In this document: piece by piece, positions 23,678-32,511 of the stretch
Layout: every line of letters starts with the position of its first letter
Numbering within the stretch: position 1 is the stretch's first letter
Assembly (NCBI GenBank): GCA_029568545.1
Contig: JAKQAH010000084.1
Location: 1 to 32,511 of the forward strand
Source of the DNA: Candidatus Omnitrophota bacterium
GTDB lineage: Bacteria > Omnitrophota > Gorgyraeia > Zapsychrales > Zapsychraceae
DNA: 32,511 nucleotides
Reading direction: 5' to 3'
Notes under the pieces: model-generated
What the model saw: the letters and a program-made list of their open reading frames with translations, nothing else
Databases searched by the model: none
What the model was told of the DNA's origin: nothing
Translations under genes and position numbers: made by a program

Positions 23678-26600
23678 ATGAAACCGCATGTCTACATAGG
23701 CGATTATGTCCAAGGGAATAAAGGCCCTCTTGCTTCGAGGATCTGCTTCAAGGCCATTATTCATCTTCTGGTCATTTCGATGGTCGTTCTCGGCGTTCCT
23801 TTCCCGAGGATCCCGACCTATCTTCCGCCTGTGGTTCGTGAGCCGTTAGAACTTGCCCGCGAAACAGTTGAAACCAAAGAGGCCGAGGCCGTGCAGGCTA
23901 ACTTGGTTCAGGACGTTGGCTATGTAGATATCCTGGCAGGAGCTTATTTTGCCTCTATTGATAGTACCAGTAACGGAGATTTTGACACGGCCGTTAATAC
24001 GTCTAAATCGCTTATATTTACAACGTGGAAGTGCGACCAAGCTAACACTTATGTGAGAGGCGGAACCAACGAGTCCGGAGGCGAGGGGCCCGCGATATGG
24101 ACGTCCTATTTTGGGGATACGCAGAGCGTTGTTCTTCAGCGCAATATGTTGGAGCCGAGTACTACAGGCGGTACCAGTACGGCTGGCGCTTATGTTGTCG
24201 AATTTGGCTCCGGGGCGAGTACGGAGATGAAGAAATTTTCCGGAAGTACTGTTGTCCTTCCAACTATCTATATTAAAGAAGTTGGCCTTCCTGAACCTAT
24301 AGCGGCGAATAAAAGCTTTGTTATAATTGACAGGGCCATTGAGTTGGCCCAAGCTGCGGAAACAGAGGCCACGACTCCTCTTGCCACCCTTTATCGAAAA
24401 GATACCACTAATACCCCTGTCGGTTATGTTGACACATTGAAATTGGAGCGTTACCAGCTCCCAACGGGATATGCTGCTCTTAAGATCACCCACGATCCTC
24501 CTGCGATGACCGTGGGCTATCAGGTTGTCGAGCTCGACGGCCGGGTTAAGGTTCAGAGCGGTACGGCACAGATTGCGGCCGGCAGTACCTCGACAACGAC
24601 ACTAACACCTTCTTTAACTTCTGTGGATACTAATAAGTCCTTTTTGATTCATAATTTTGCCGGCGGATCAGGCACGGACGGTGTTGAGGGTATGATCTAT
24701 GTGCGCGGGACGATCACAAATGCGACGACTCTCACCTTTACCCGGGCCGCGAGCGGTTCGACAAACGATCATGTGAATATTTCCTGGTTTGTGATCGAGT
24801 TCACTGATGGGAGCAGGGTGCAGAAGGGCTCCACAACGATTGCTAGTGGCAGTTTGACGCCGGCAAGCCAACCGACCATAAGTACAGTTGACCTTGAAAG
24901 AGCATTTCCTGTTATTTCTGTTTCAGGCGGAGACGGTTCAGATAGCACAGATCTTAGCAATGTCTCCGTTCTAGCAAAGATAGCGAATGCCACCACTCTT
25001 AATTTGAGCCGTAAAACGACAACCGTGGCTTCGATTGTGGACTGGTTTGTCGTGGAGATGTCCCCGTTAACACTCAAGGTTCCCGATGGCGGCCAAACGT
25101 GGTATGTCGGCGATACGTATCAAATCACTTGGGAGCATGCGAACTCAACGCTGGTGCCCGACGATACTGTTTCCTTGCAGATCTCTACGAATGGAGGGTC
25201 GAGTTATATTGGAACAGCTCTGACCTGCGCGGAAGGGGCGCGCACGGCTGATGACGATATTTGTACCTGGCGTATCCCAGAAAAGGTCGGCGGCACGGAC
25301 ATCATGGGCACGAACATCAAGATCAAGATTACCGATACCACGCTGGGCAACGGTTATGACTTTGATGCGTCCAATACTCCTTTTGAGATTAGAGGAAAGA
25401 TTGATGTCACTTCGCCCGACGGCGATGAGGTATGGTACATCAAAGATACGTACCGCGAGATCACCTGGAATTTTAACGGCGATTTTGACACGGTGAATGT
25501 CCAGAGGGCAATTGACGGAGATCAAGAAACTCCGACGTGGGTGAATCTTGCCACAGGAGTGGCTATTGATAATAATTACTCTGGCAGTCACGACACATAT
25601 GGCGGCCAGGGTTCATGGGCCTGGAACCCGATTCCCGACCTTCCTTATGCGACGATGAAGGTCAGAATACAATCCACGACCAGCGCGAGCTGGACGCAAG
25701 TTGCCAACGCGTCGGATGATGTTTTTGAGATCAGGCCTAACATCACCGTGACCCAGCCGGCCTCCGGGGATCAATGGCTGGTCGGGCGCACTGAGACCGT
25801 TGAGTGGACATCATCGGGAACGGTTACCAGCGTCAATCTTTATTACAACCCGGCCGGTACCGGTTATGTGGTGCCTCCGGGGGTTACCAATCCCGTGACA
25901 GGATTTGTCGCGGCGGATTATCCGACTTACAAGCGGTCGGATGGAACGGCCTGCCCGGCGGACACTTTTTGTTATAACTGGCTTCTTGATCCCACGACGG
26001 TGTTGGCGGCCAGCGCGAAAGTAAAAGTCGAGAAGCCCGACAGCACGTCGGTCGCGGATGAGAGCGATGACTTTACGCTGATGCCGGCCTTGAGTCTCGA
26101 CAATCCGGCCACGACAACGACTCTTCGTGTTTATGATAATATTCTTGCGACGCAGGTTCCGATCGACTGGAGCCATCCGTCCAGCCCGGCGATGAGCAAT
26201 GTCGGTATCAAATATACAAAAAGTTACCTTGTCGGCGCTACGCCCTGTAAAGACCAAATAACCTCGCATTCCTGTTGGGAAGACATTTCCGTCAACCCGG
26301 GAGAAAATCCCGGTCTGACCGGTGGCACCTACTATTGGCAGGTTCCCCCGACGGCGATTGGAACGGACATCGGCATTAGGATTTATGAATTGGGCAAAGC
26401 TGACCTGGTCTTTGACCAAGACGGGCAATACACCGTCAAAGGAAGCATTACGATCGGCGCTCCGACGGGAGCCAACGTAGGCAAATTAGGGTCGATCCGT
26501 GTGGGTGACACCTTCCTGATCCAATGGACGCCGTACGGGGATTTCGGGCGGGTTTATATCGGGCTTTCGAAAGACAACGGGAGCAGCTATACCGTTCCGA

Positions 26601-29600
26601 TCGTTCATGAAAACTTATATACGGATTCCGGATGCAGTACATCATTCGTCCTGGATGAGAGTGCTCTTTCCTATAATTGGGGTAGGACGGACCTTTATGA
26701 AGATGATGGGTTAGGGGGGGCGTGCAATCCGACAACGCGGATCCCTGTCAGCGCTATTTGCGGCAATGAAGATGAATGCATGGTCAAGGTTTATAAATGG
26801 GATGAACCCAGCCCCGAAACCGGTACCGCAGGAGAATCGCAATCGTTCAATTTGACCGGAAACATTTCAGGCGCTACCCGAAATTCCAATGTTTATCTGA
26901 TCAATAATACGGCAACGATTACCTGGAGTGTCGCGCCGACCGGATGGACGCAACCGGTCAATCTCAAATGGTGTAAAAGCACGAGTTGCACCAGTCAAGC
27001 CCAATGGGACGCGCGCCCGGTTATTCCTTCAGGGCAATTAACACCTGCAACACCGATCGCGGGTGACGGTGCGACGGGTGTTCAATGGAGGATTCCTGAT
27101 GAAGCCGGCATTGTCCAGCCGGATATTGTTGTGCGGGTCGAACAAGCCACAAACCCGGCCGTTACCTATTCCGATACGAGTTCCATGCAAATCAAAGGAA
27201 GTGTCCAGCTTGCGGCAGGCACCCCTGCGAAAACCGGCGGGGTTATCTGGCGGATCGGAGAAGAGAAAGCTATTTCGTGGAACAAGAGCGGCGACATTGG
27301 GAATATTGTTCTTAAGTATTCGTTGGACGATGGTGTTGATAACTACGCCCGCACGATCGCGACGGTTGACGACGATGCTTCTCCTTACACCTGGTGCGTC
27401 GGCTATCCGGATGGATGTGTGGGGGAACCTACTTCCGGAGCGCATCATCCGGATCAAGTTATTAATACGGTTGACCGCAACGTCGATATCAAGATCATGA
27501 TCGTTTCGGCCAGTGATAGCGATATTAAAGATTGTACAGGAACAGCTTGCGCGGGTGATTCAACGTCTTTGACGATCCAAAAAAGATTTGCCGGCGTGTC
27601 TGTCGGCGCAACGACCTTGATCGTTGATGATACCAGCTCCAATGCGGACATTACCTGGGATACCTACGGATACCTGGCGGTTCCTCCGAACGTGAACCTG
27701 TTCTTTGACTATGATGACGAGCCGTTAACCTATCCCAATCAGATCAACGGGAACATTATCGATGTGGGGGCTTACACCAGCTGGCAGGTCCCGAACTATA
27801 TCAGCGAGACGGTGCGCATCCGCGTGGCCTCGGCGGCCGCTCCGACGACCGTGTACGGGGATATGACCGATGATTTTATTATCAAAGGAGATCTGGATGT
27901 TACATCTCCTGTCGGCACCGATGTTCTGGTTGTCGGACATCCCGCGAACTACAATTCCGCCGGGATCACGTATGTCAAGCACGGGTCGATCGGGAATTTG
28001 AGGATCGAAGATGTCCGTTCGGGCTGCGCTACGCCTTTATTGTTAACGCCGGGGCCTACTCCGGGGCCGGAAGGGACTGATCAAGCGACATCATTCACGT
28101 GGACTGTTCCCGCGACCGACGGTTGTGGCGCCAGCATTATCGACATCGGCGCGGCCAAAACCCATCAGTTGAGACTGACCGGCCTAACCCATGAGTTAAA
28201 CAATAATTTAAAAGTTATTAAGCTCACATCATCGTTCCAGATCCGCGGCGAGATCTACGATATTGAGCCGGGATTGACTTCTGAAGAAGTTTATCTGATC
28301 GGCGAGACGGCTTATATCAAATGGAAATCATACGGCAATATCGGGAACGTCAAGATCCGCGCGGACAAAAATAACAACAATACGTTTGATATTGTTGTGA
28401 CAGGGCCAGACCCGACTTATCCTAACGGCGAATCTGTTCCCTATAATTATAACGGCGGCGACGGGGCCGGAAGCTGGCTCTGGAATGTTCCGAATGATCC
28501 GTCCACGGCGTATCGTATCCGTGTCGAGAGCATTGATAATCCAGTCGGCGGTCTGGGTGGCGCCGCAATGGCGACGTATGACGATTCTCTGCAAACCTTC
28601 ACGGTCCGGGGTTCGATATCACTGACGGTTCCTAACACGGCTGTGATCTACAAAGTGAACGATACGATCAATATTAACTGGAGCACGACCGGCAATGTCG
28701 GTGACGTGGCTATTACCCTTTATTATGATAGCACTAACTCCGGAGACCCCTTGGATCTGGAATCTTACAGCAATACCGTTATTGTCACATCCGACAACAA
28801 CAGCGTTAAACCGTTTCCTTTCCAATTGCCTGTTGCATCCGTTTCTGATACGGCTGTCATCGGATTGGTCTCCTTGATCGACCCGGCTGTTAAGGACAAT
28901 TCCGCAGCCAATTTCAAGATCAAGCCGGTTTTAACTCTGACATCGCCGAACAATAATCTGGCTAACGTAGTGGTCGGCAGCAGTTACAGGATCGTTTGGC
29001 CTTTGCCGGTTGGTACTGCCTCGTCATTCAAGGTCAATGTATCGACAGACGGAGGAACGACATGGACCGATACGTCGCCGCCGACGCTTGTCGCTAAAGG
29101 CGGACTTGTTGCCGCTTCCGTCGCTGCTGGCAACCTTGGTGTTGACTGGAGCGTGCAAGATATCATGACCAACCAGGGCGTTATTCGCATCTGCAAGGAA
29201 GGGGATCCGGATGCCTGCGATAATTCCGATTCTTTCTTCTATGTAAAAGGTTCTATCACGAATGTGCATGTTAAGACTCTGGTGACCGATCCGGCCCCAG
29301 GTTCTCCGATCGACCTGCCGATTGCGACAGAAAAATATGTTACGTGGGATTATACCGGAACTTTGGGCAGCGTTAATGTCTATTATTCCACAGATGCCAA
29401 TCAAGGCTCGCCGACTTGGGTTCCGACAACTGGACAGTGTATGAATGTTTCTATTGATCCTGATGCGACCGGAAGTACGGGATACTGTCAATGGGACATC
29501 CCCGATGCGCCGTCGCCGTACGTGCGGGTCAGGGTCCAAAGTGTCACCAATGCCAACTGGCAGACCGTCGAAGGATTGTCACCGGCCTATAATGCGATTA

Positions 29601-32511
29601 TCGGAAGCATTTTGAATGTTTTGGTCGTTGATCAGGGAGCCCCGAATTATGACAATCTTGTTATGGGTGACTCTAAGACGATTCAATGGACGCCCAACGG
29701 GGCTATCACCGGTTACAAAATTGAGTATCGTATTAACAATGGTTCATGGGTTGATATCACCATTGATGATGTGAACGGAGACACGGGAACAGTCGCTTGC
29801 GGCGGAGCCTGCCGGCAGTGGACCTGGAATCCGATTCCGAGCACGATTGCACCTTCCAATGATATTGATTTCCAGGTTTCAGATTGGGACAATCCTACAA
29901 AGGTCAATAATCTTAACAATCAAACGGCAGGATTAGAATACACAATCAAAGGGCAGTTAAGTCTCGTCGCTCCCGACTCAGCGCTGGTTTATTCGATCAA
30001 TGATACAATCCCCATTACTTGGAACCAGACCGGAGCCATCGGCAATAAGAATATTACCTATACGGCGGTGGATGATTTCAGCGATGCCTTGCCGGCGATC
30101 AGCGCCAGTTATATTGCGAATGGGGATGGTCAGCATAGCTTGAGCCCGGTTTGGAACGCTCCGTATTCTGTTTCGGAAGAATACAGAGTGAAGATCCGGA
30201 ACAATACCGCCATCTCGGAAACGCAGCTGGAAGATATTTCCCAGACGACCTTTGCGGTGCGCCCGACATTTGAATCTCTGGTGTCTCCTGTCGGCGGCAG
30301 CACGGTCTGGAACGTCGGCAATACGGCCCTGATCCGGTGGACCGCGAAAAGCGCTATTGATGCAACGACATCCGCTTACCCCAAAGTCAAGATCGAATAT
30401 GACGTTGACGGCGGCGGATATCAGTTGCTTGAAGCGGGATCCGGCAATCTTGACGGGCAGAACTTGAGCAACGATTATGTTTGGTCATCCGTGCCTGATG
30501 TGAAAAGCGGCAATGTCATGATCAAGCTTACCTATACCAATCCGGCCTACGGCGGAACGATCACGATTGATACAGGATCGCCGATAGCGATCTATCCGGT
30601 GATCACTGTGGGGGACGTGACGCAAGATTCTCAATACACGGAACCGGTAACGGGGATCGTGGGGTTAAAGGCCGGGAGTACCTATAACAATATTGTGAAG
30701 TGGAGTTACACCGGGACAAAAATCAATACAGTTTCGCTACTCTATGATGCGAATGAAGACGGGACATATGAAGGTGTTATTGCGAACTCCGTGGCGGTAC
30801 CGATCGCGGTGGCGCAGGGAGCAACGGGGGTGACCTGGACATTGCCGAACACGATCGCTTTCACGGAAGCGGCGAAGATCAAAGTTGTTGACTCTCAAAA
30901 TGCAAATGTTTTCGGTGAATCGACGGTCGTATTCAAGACGCGCGGCGGCCTGACATTGAGCGCACCTATTGGAGGTCAGACATGGGTGGCGAACACGACA
31001 CAAAATATTACTTGGTCATATAACGGCAGCAGCATGGGAAACGTGAATTTATATTATGACTCAGACAGTGGTGATGGATACCAGTGGGGTGTGCCGATTG
31101 CGACTGTTGCGGCATCGGCGACGAGTTATCCTTGGTACGTGCCACAGGCAGTTACGAACACGGGAGCGATTAGGATCGCGGAACAAGCCGATGCGGATAT
31201 TTATAATATTGGGACCGATTTTAAGATCACGGCGACATTTAATATAACGGCGCCGGAGAACGGAGCACCGGTAAACCTGGCGGACGGCCAATACACGATC
31301 GCATGGAATACGCTCAAAGGCAGCGGCGTGACGGCGGTCAACTTGTATTACACAAACAATGGTGACGCGGGCACGCCGACGTGGATCCCGATCACGGGAT
31401 GTACGAACACATCGAACGATGGGCAATGCGCGTGGACGCTGCCGACAACGTATGCGGACATCAACAACTCGGTGCACAAGGTTAAGATTACGCAGGCGAT
31501 TCCGGCTAATGAAGGGAATGACACATTAAATACGGAGAAGATCGGGGCGGGATATTTTGAGATTGTCGGTGATCTTAACTTTACAACACCAGCGGCCAAT
31601 GATTCGTGGGATGTAAACACGACGGAAGATATTGTATTCACGAAGACAGGGGATATCCATTCGGCTAATATCCAGTATTCGGCGACCGGGGCGGCTCCTT
31701 GGACGACGATTAACGGAGCAGCAATCGACACGACAGCGGCAGGGCCGTTTACTTATCAATGGTATTTGAACCCTGCATCAACGGCATTAACCAGCGGTTA
31801 TGCGGGCAAGTTGCGCCTGGTGGCCGTGGATCCTTCGCCGCCGGTGGTGGCCAAGATTCTCTCTCCGAGTTTGGAAGTTAAGGGTTCGATCAGCTTAAGC
31901 GCGCCGAGTGCCAGCGATATTATCATGACGCGCGGCGGGGCGTCGTATCCGATCAGCTGGACGGTCTACGGGGCTATCACCAATGTGGATTTGCATTATT
32001 CCACAGATGGCGGCACAACATTTCCGCATGTGATCGAGTTGGGGCGGACCGCAAGCAGTGTGCCCTTGAACTGGACGGTGCCGGATGCCTTAGGCAATAA
32101 CCTAAAAGTGCGTGTGCGGGATAGCAACAACAATAACGTCGAGGCTGTTAGCGCGAATACTTTTGAGATTGAAGGGCAGATTACGCTGAACGTGCCGAAC
32201 AATCCCGGATTATCGTATGTGGTTGGTTCGACGATGAATGTTGACTGGAACCCGGAAGGGACCTATCCGACGGTCCAGATCCATTATGACCTGGACGGGG
32301 ATTTTGGAACGACCGGCGACACGTATCCGATCCTGCCGTTAAGCAGCGTGACCAACTGTGCGGAAGCGGTCAGCAATTGCACGGCTGTGTGGAACATTCC
32401 CGACTCCATCGGGACGACGGTGAAGATCCGGGTCAGGAATGCCGGGGATTACGATGTTGAGGATATTAGCGAAAATAATATCAGGATCAAGGGGCGGATC
32501 TTATCGATCAC
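23678..32511 (+). CDS. giant multi-repeat surface/secreted protein, 3' truncated by window edge (at least 2944 codons)
   Basis: ATG at 23678, with no stop seen where I read codons in the 5' part, at spot checks (around 26462, 28622, 30602) and at the window end, all in one frame. N-terminal hydrophobic segment AIIHLLVISMVVLGVPFP, four N-terminal repeats, then about 22 Ig-like repeats of the form 'P..G..W.VG.T..ITW...G....V.I.YS.D.G..W......W.VP......VRIRV......F.I+G.I.L..P'. The supplied ORF track omits it, presumably because no stop occurs before the edge. Confidence 0.93.
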   Translation, partial: MKPHVYIGDYVQGNKGPLASRICFKAIIHLLVISMVVLGVPFPRIPTYLPPVVREPLELARETVETKEAEAVQANLVQDVGYVDILAGAYFASIDSTSNGDFDTAVNTSKSLIFTTWKCDQANTYVRGGTNESGGEGPAIWTSYFGDTQSVVLQRNMLEPSTTGGTSTAGAYVVEFGSGASTEMKKFSGSTVVLPTIYIKEVGLPEPIAANKSFVIIDRAIELAQAAETEATTPLATLYRKDTTNTPVGYVDTLKLERYQLPTGYAALKITHDPPAMTVGYQVVELDGRVKVQSGTAQIAAGSTSTTTLTPSLTSVDTNKSFLIHNFAGGSGTDGVEGMIYVRGTITNATTLTFTRAASGSTNDHVNISWFVIEFTDGSRVQKGSTTIASGSLTPASQPTISTVDLERAFPVISVSGGDGSDSTDLSNVSVLAKIANATTLNLSRKTTTVASIVDWFVVEMSPLTLKVPDGGQTWYVGDTYQITWEHANSTLVPDDTVSLQISTNGGSSYIGTALTCAEGARTADDDICTWRIPEKVGGTDIMGTNIKIKITDTTLGNGYDFDASNTPFEIRGKIDVTSPDGDEVWYIKDTYREITWNFNGDFDTVNVQRAIDGDQETPTWVNLATGVAIDNNYSGSHDTYGGQGSWAWNPIPDLPYATMKVRIQSTTSASWTQVANASDDVFEIRPNITVTQPASGDQWLVGRTETVEWTSSGTVTSVNLYYNPAGTGYVVPPGVTNPVTGFVAADYPTYKRSDGTACPADTFCYNWLLDPTTVLAASAKVKVEKPDSTSVADESDDFTLMPALSLDNPATTTTLRVYDNILATQVPIDWSHPSSPAMSNVGIKYTKSYLVGATPCKDQITSHSCWEDISVNPGENPGLTGGTYYWQVPPTAIGTDIGIRIYELGKADLVFDQDGQYTVKGSITIGAPTGANVGKLGSIRVGDTFLIQWTPYGDFGRVYIGLSKDNGSSYTVPIVHENLYTDSGCSTSFVLDESALSYNWGRTDLYEDDGLGGACNPTTRIPVSAICGNEDECMVKVYKWDEPSPETGTAGESQSFNLTGNISGATRNSNVYLINNTATITWSVAPTGWTQPVNLKWCKSTSCTSQAQWDARPVIPSGQLTPATPIAGDGATGVQWRIPDEAGIVQPDIVVRVEQATNPAVTYSDTSSMQIKGSVQLAAGTPAKTGGVIWRIGEEKAISWNKSGDIGNIVLKYSLDDGVDNYARTIATVDDDASPYTWCVGYPDGCVGEPTSGAHHPDQVINTVDRNVDIKIMIVSASDSDIKDCTGTACAGDSTSLTIQKRFAGVSVGATTLIVDDTSSNADITWDTYGYLAVPPNVNLFFDYDDEPLTYPNQINGNIIDVGAYTSWQVPNYISETVRIRVASAAAPTTVYGDMTDDFIIKGDLDVTSPVGTDVLVVGHPANYNSAGITYVKHGSIGNLRIEDVRSGCATPLLLTPGPTPGPEGTDQATSFTWTVPATDGCGASIIDIGAAKTHQLRLTGLTHELNNNLKVIKLTSSFQIRGEIYDIEPGLTSEEVYLIGETAYIKWKSYGNIGNVKIRADKNNNNTFDIVVTGPDPTYPNGESVPYNYNGGDGAGSWLWNVPNDPSTAYRIRVESIDNPVGGLGGAAMATYDDSLQTFTVRGSISLTVPNTAVIYKVNDTININWSTTGNVGDVAITLYYDSTNSGDPLDLESYSNTVIVTSDNNSVKPFPFQLPVASVSDTAVIGLVSLIDPAVKDNSAANFKIKPVLTLTSPNNNLANVVVGSSYRIVWPLPVGTASSFKVNVSTDGGTTWTDTSPPTLVAKGGLVAASVAAGNLGVDWSVQDIMTNQGVIRICKEGDPDACDNSDSFFYVKGSITNVHVKTLVTDPAPGSPIDLPIATEKYVTWDYTGTLGSVNVYYSTDANQGSPTWVPTTGQCMNVSIDPDATGSTGYCQWDIPDAPSPYVRVRVQSVTNANWQTVEGLSPAYNAIIGSILNVLVVDQGAPNYDNLVMGDSKTIQWTPNGAITGYKIEYRINNGSWVDITIDDVNGDTGTVACGGACRQWTWNPIPSTIAPSNDIDFQVSDWDNPTKVNNLNNQTAGLEYTIKGQLSLVAPDSALVYSINDTIPITWNQTGAIGNKNITYTAVDDFSDALPAISASYIANGDGQHSLSPVWNAPYSVSEEYRVKIRNNTAISETQLEDISQTTFAVRPTFESLVSPVGGSTVWNVGNTALIRWTAKSAIDATTSAYPKVKIEYDVDGGGYQLLEAGSGNLDGQNLSNDYVWSSVPDVKSGNVMIKLTYTNPAYGGTITIDTGSPIAIYPVITVGDVTQDSQYTEPVTGIVGLKAGSTYNNIVKWSYTGTKINTVSLLYDANEDGTYEGVIANSVAVPIAVAQGATGVTWTLPNTIAFTEAAKIKVVDSQNANVFGESTVVFKTRGGLTLSAPIGGQTWVANTTQNITWSYNGSSMGNVNLYYDSDSGDGYQWGVPIATVAASATSYPWYVPQAVTNTGAIRIAEQADADIYNIGTDFKITATFNITAPENGAPVNLADGQYTIAWNTLKGSGVTAVNLYYTNNGDAGTPTWIPITGCTNTSNDGQCAWTLPTTYADINNSVHKVKITQAIPANEGNDTLNTEKIGAGYFEIVGDLNFTTPAANDSWDVNTTEDIVFTKTGDIHSANIQYSATGAAPWTTINGAAIDTTAAGPFTYQWYLNPASTALTSGYAGKLRLVAVDPSPPVVAKILSPSLEVKGSISLSAPSASDIIMTRGGASYPISWTVYGAITNVDLHYSTDGGTTFPHVIELGRTASSVPLNWTVPDALGNNLKVRVRDSNNNNVEAVSANTFEIEGQITLNVPNNPGLSYVVGSTMNVDWNPEGTYPTVQIHYDLDGDFGTTGDTYPILPLSSVTNCAEAVSNCTAVWNIPDSIGTTVKIRVRNAGDYDVEDISENNIRIKGRILSI
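23922..25063 (+). repeat. four N-terminal repeats (about 85-108 aa) in the giant protein, each ending in a (V/W).VVE(F/L/M).. motif
   Basis: Copies end YVVEFGSG (about 24220), YQVVELDG (about 24541), WFVIEFTDG (about 24810), WFVVEMSP (about 25063). Internal 'V(D/A).(N/E)(K/R)(S/A)F' and 'NATTLTFTR/NATTLNLSR' motifs are shared by the last copies. Confidence 0.65.
25064..32511 (+). repeat. about 22 tandem Ig-like (Kre9/KNH-like, Ser-Thr-rich surface protein type) domain repeats of about 95-140 aa
   Basis: Recurring domain starts, e.g. LKVPDGGQTWYVGDTYQITW, IDVTSPDGDEVWYIKDTYREITW, ITVTQPASGDQWLVGRTETVEW, LTLSAPIGGQTWVANTTQNITW, ITLNVPNNPGLSYVVGSTMNVDW; domain ends F.I(+)G. Confidence 0.8.

Noticed and set aside
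23846-32202. Numerous short minus-strand and alternate-frame ORFs over the last 8.6 kb
   Set aside because: Explained by a single long + frame (23678 to window end) with repeated domain architecture.
25064-32511. CRISPR array or DNA-level tandem satellite
   Set aside because: Repetition is at the protein-domain level with divergent DNA; no regularly spaced identical short repeats with spacers.

Overview
All genes I can support in this window are on the + strand. The content looks like an uncultured Gram-negative bacterium with giant envelope proteins; I cannot assign the taxon from sequence alone. The left part (1-8.9 kb) is housekeeping: the purU 3' end, a macro-domain protein, xseA/xseB, a TIM-barrel sugar isomerase-like protein, tRNA-Arg(TCG), and a glycine-cleavage cluster (gcvT-gcvH-gcvPA-gcvPB) followed by a lipoate/biotin ligase-like protein. 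From 8.9 to 20.8 kb there is an envelope/secretion cluster: a SurA-like exported protein, an ExeA/MshM-like AAA ATPase, a GspC/PilP-like membrane protein, a secretin, a coiled-coil/TPR protein, and a 1913-aa coiled-coil protein that appears to end in a TonB/TolA-C-like domain. From 20.9 kb to the end is the least ordinary part. It contains a small exported beta-domain protein, then a promoter, a GEMM/c-di-GMP-I-like riboswitch and a terminator. Next come REP-like palindromes and a gene that fuses a RAYT/Y1-transposase-like domain (both HUH histidines replaced) to a transmembrane helix and a copy of the same beta-domain found in the upstream small protein. This is followed by a small exported protein and a giant ORF (23678 to beyond the window end, at least 2944 codons). 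The giant ORF is absent from the supplied ORF track and carries about 22 Ig-like repeats, many with paired cysteines. The main hypothesis is a second-messenger-controlled giant surface protein locus with a domesticated, membrane-anchored RAYT protein beside an atypical secretin/trans-envelope cluster.
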